Positions 4,656 through 5,660 of a DNA stretch of 5,660 bases are shown here, one piece after another. The DNA is from an uncultured Marinicella sp. GTDB taxonomy: Bacteria; Pseudomonadota; Gammaproteobacteria; Xanthomonadales; Marinicellaceae. A model generated the notes under the pieces. It was given only the letters and a program-made list of their open reading frames with translations. It did not search any database and was not told where the DNA came from. The stretch lies in contig CALLLZ010000057.1 in NCBI GenBank assembly GCA_938008005.1, positions 1-5,660 of the forward strand. Reading direction: 5' to 3'. Every line of letters starts with the position of its first letter. Position 1 is the stretch's first letter. The translations under genes and the position numbers were made by a program.

Positions 4656-5660
4656 TCAGTTAATTTGCATGGCAGTTTCTTTAAAAACAGTTGTAAGTCT
4701 AAACAGCAATTCATCAGCATGTTGTTGCGTGAAAGTAATGGGTGGTTTGATTTTAATCACGTTGTGATCGGGGCCATCCGTGCTGATTAAAATGCCCAAT
4801 TCACACATACGGTCAGCTAAGTATTTTGCTTGTTTAGCTAATGGTTTGAGTTGATCGTCACACAATTCAAAACCCAAAAACAAGCCTTGGCCTCGGACGT
4901 CTTTGATGATTGAAAATTCATTTCTCATTTGTGAAAGTTGTTGTTTGAGGTAATTGCCAGTTTGTAGCGCATTTTTTTGCAAATTTTTGCTTTGAATTTC
5001 TTGCAGCACAGTTTGGCCAATAGTGGCAGAAACTGGATTGCCGCCAAAGGTATTGAAATACTCCATGCCATTAGCGAATCGATCGGCCACTTCACGGGTA
5101 CAAACCACCACTGCCAAGGGGTGGCCGTTTCCTATGGGTTTGCCGATAGTTAAGATATCTGGTATCACGTCGTGTGGCTCAAAGGCCCAAAAATGGGTGC
5201 CAATTCGTCCACAACCAACCTGTACTTCATCAGCGATACAGACACCTCCAGCTTGCCGAACAGTTTGATAAACTGTCTTAAGATAATCATCAGGCAGTTC
5301 GATTTGCCCACCACAAGAAACAATGCTTTCGGCGATAAAAGCGGAAAGTTGTTTGTTTTGCTTTTTTAATTTTTCTACGTGTTGTTCAACATAGGCGGCA
5401 TATTCTTTACCTGTGCTTTTATTACTTGTTGTTGCGCGGTGGCGGCCACGAAAAGTATCGGGTAGCGGCACTATGTGTGTGGTTCTCGGAGCCCCTTGTC
5501 CCCCATTACCATCAAACTTATAGGAACTGATGGCAATGGTGGCTTGGCTGTTGCCGTGGTAGCCAGATTCCAGCGCAATGACATCTTCACCGCCTGAATA
5601 GGCTTGTGCCATTCGCAAAGCCAGCTCATTGGCTTCTGATCCTGAGTTGACCATATGCAC
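4656..5660 (-). CDS. Class III aminotransferase-fold PLP enzyme, ethanolamine-phosphate phospho-lyase-like (5' end outside window)
   Basis: The visible 335 codons are the C-terminal part of a PLP enzyme; the codon at the window edge is GTG, an internal Val in VHMVNSGSEAN, not a start. Motifs follow the class III aminotransferase order: NSGSEAN (5-11), ESGYHG (31-36), FIAESIVSCGGQI (108-120), CIADEVQVGCGR (141-152, with the Asp that contacts the pyridine nitrogen), TIGKPIGNGHP (171-181, Lys174 being the expected Schiff-base lysine), EYFNTFGGNP (200-209) and STDGPDHNVIKIKPP (293-307). Residues are counted from the Met at the second complete codon's equivalent of the edge Val. The wording matches human ETNPPL closely, which cleaves phosphoethanolamine to acetaldehyde, ammonia and phosphate. 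About 100 residues of the fold are missing at least. In some bacteria this domain ends a large protein with kinase-like and M23 peptidase domains; that can be tested only off-window. Related omega-aminotransferase activity is the alternative. Confidence 0.88.
   Translation of the reverse strand: MHMVNSGSEANELALRMAQAYSGGEDVIALESGYHGNSQATIAISSYKFDGNGGQGAPRTTHIVPLPDTFRGRHRATTSNKSTGKEYAAYVEQHVEKLKKQNKQLSAFIAESIVSCGGQIELPDDYLKTVYQTVRQAGGVCIADEVQVGCGRIGTHFWAFEPHDVIPDILTIGKPIGNGHPLAVVVCTREVADRFANGMEYFNTFGGNPVSATIGQTVLQEIQSKNLQKNALQTGNYLKQQLSQMRNEFSIIKDVRGQGLFLGFELCDDQLKPLAKQAKYLADRMCELGILISTDGPDHNVIKIKPPITFTQQHADELLFRLTTVFKETAMQIN

Overview
The window looks like chromosomal DNA from a moderately AT-rich gammaproteobacterium, probably marine or free-living. 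The main evidence is a SlyD-type isomerase close to enterobacterial SlyD and a paired HEAT-repeat module of the kind found beside ECF sigma/anti-sigma genes. A Marinicella- or Kangiella-like genome would fit, but that placement is recollection and inference only. No rRNA, tRNA, CRISPR, insertion sequence, integrase or toxin-antitoxin gene is visible.

Left half (about 1-2850, + strand): two consecutive genes for helical-repeat proteins. The first is cut by the window's left edge. It has a TPR-like region followed by about 12 HEAT-like repeats. The second starts 69 bases later, has a clear signal peptide, an N-terminal Cys/His-containing domain and seven very regular repeats carrying an F-W-L-x-Q signature. 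They probably form one transcription unit ending in a hairpin with A and T tracts at 2808-2845. In related modules such pairs follow an ECF sigma factor and a zinc-finger anti-sigma factor, which would lie left of this window. Their biochemical role is not established and they are the least understood part of the window.

Middle and right (2934-5660, - strand, convergent with the HEAT pair): slyD, an FKBP-type prolyl isomerase without the metal-binding tail; a signal-peptide-bearing SAM methyltransferase-like protein; and the C-terminal part of a class III aminotransferase-fold enzyme closely resembling ethanolamine-phosphate phospho-lyase, cut by the right edge. The gaps between these three genes (228 and 216 bases) contain promoter-like elements and small dyads, so they are probably separate transcription units, not an operon.

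No gene-free stretch exceeds 300 bases. The intergenic DNA holds most of the unexplained structure: two hairpins whose G-U wobble pairs favour folding of the + strand RNA (2808-2845 and 2883-2921), two adjacent dyads upstream of slyD (3562-3590), and a helically phased 21-base direct repeat before the methyltransferase (4503-4532). I do not see a clear-cut new system. The best candidates for undescribed biology are the exported HEAT pair with its Cys/His domain and the exported methyltransferase-fold protein.
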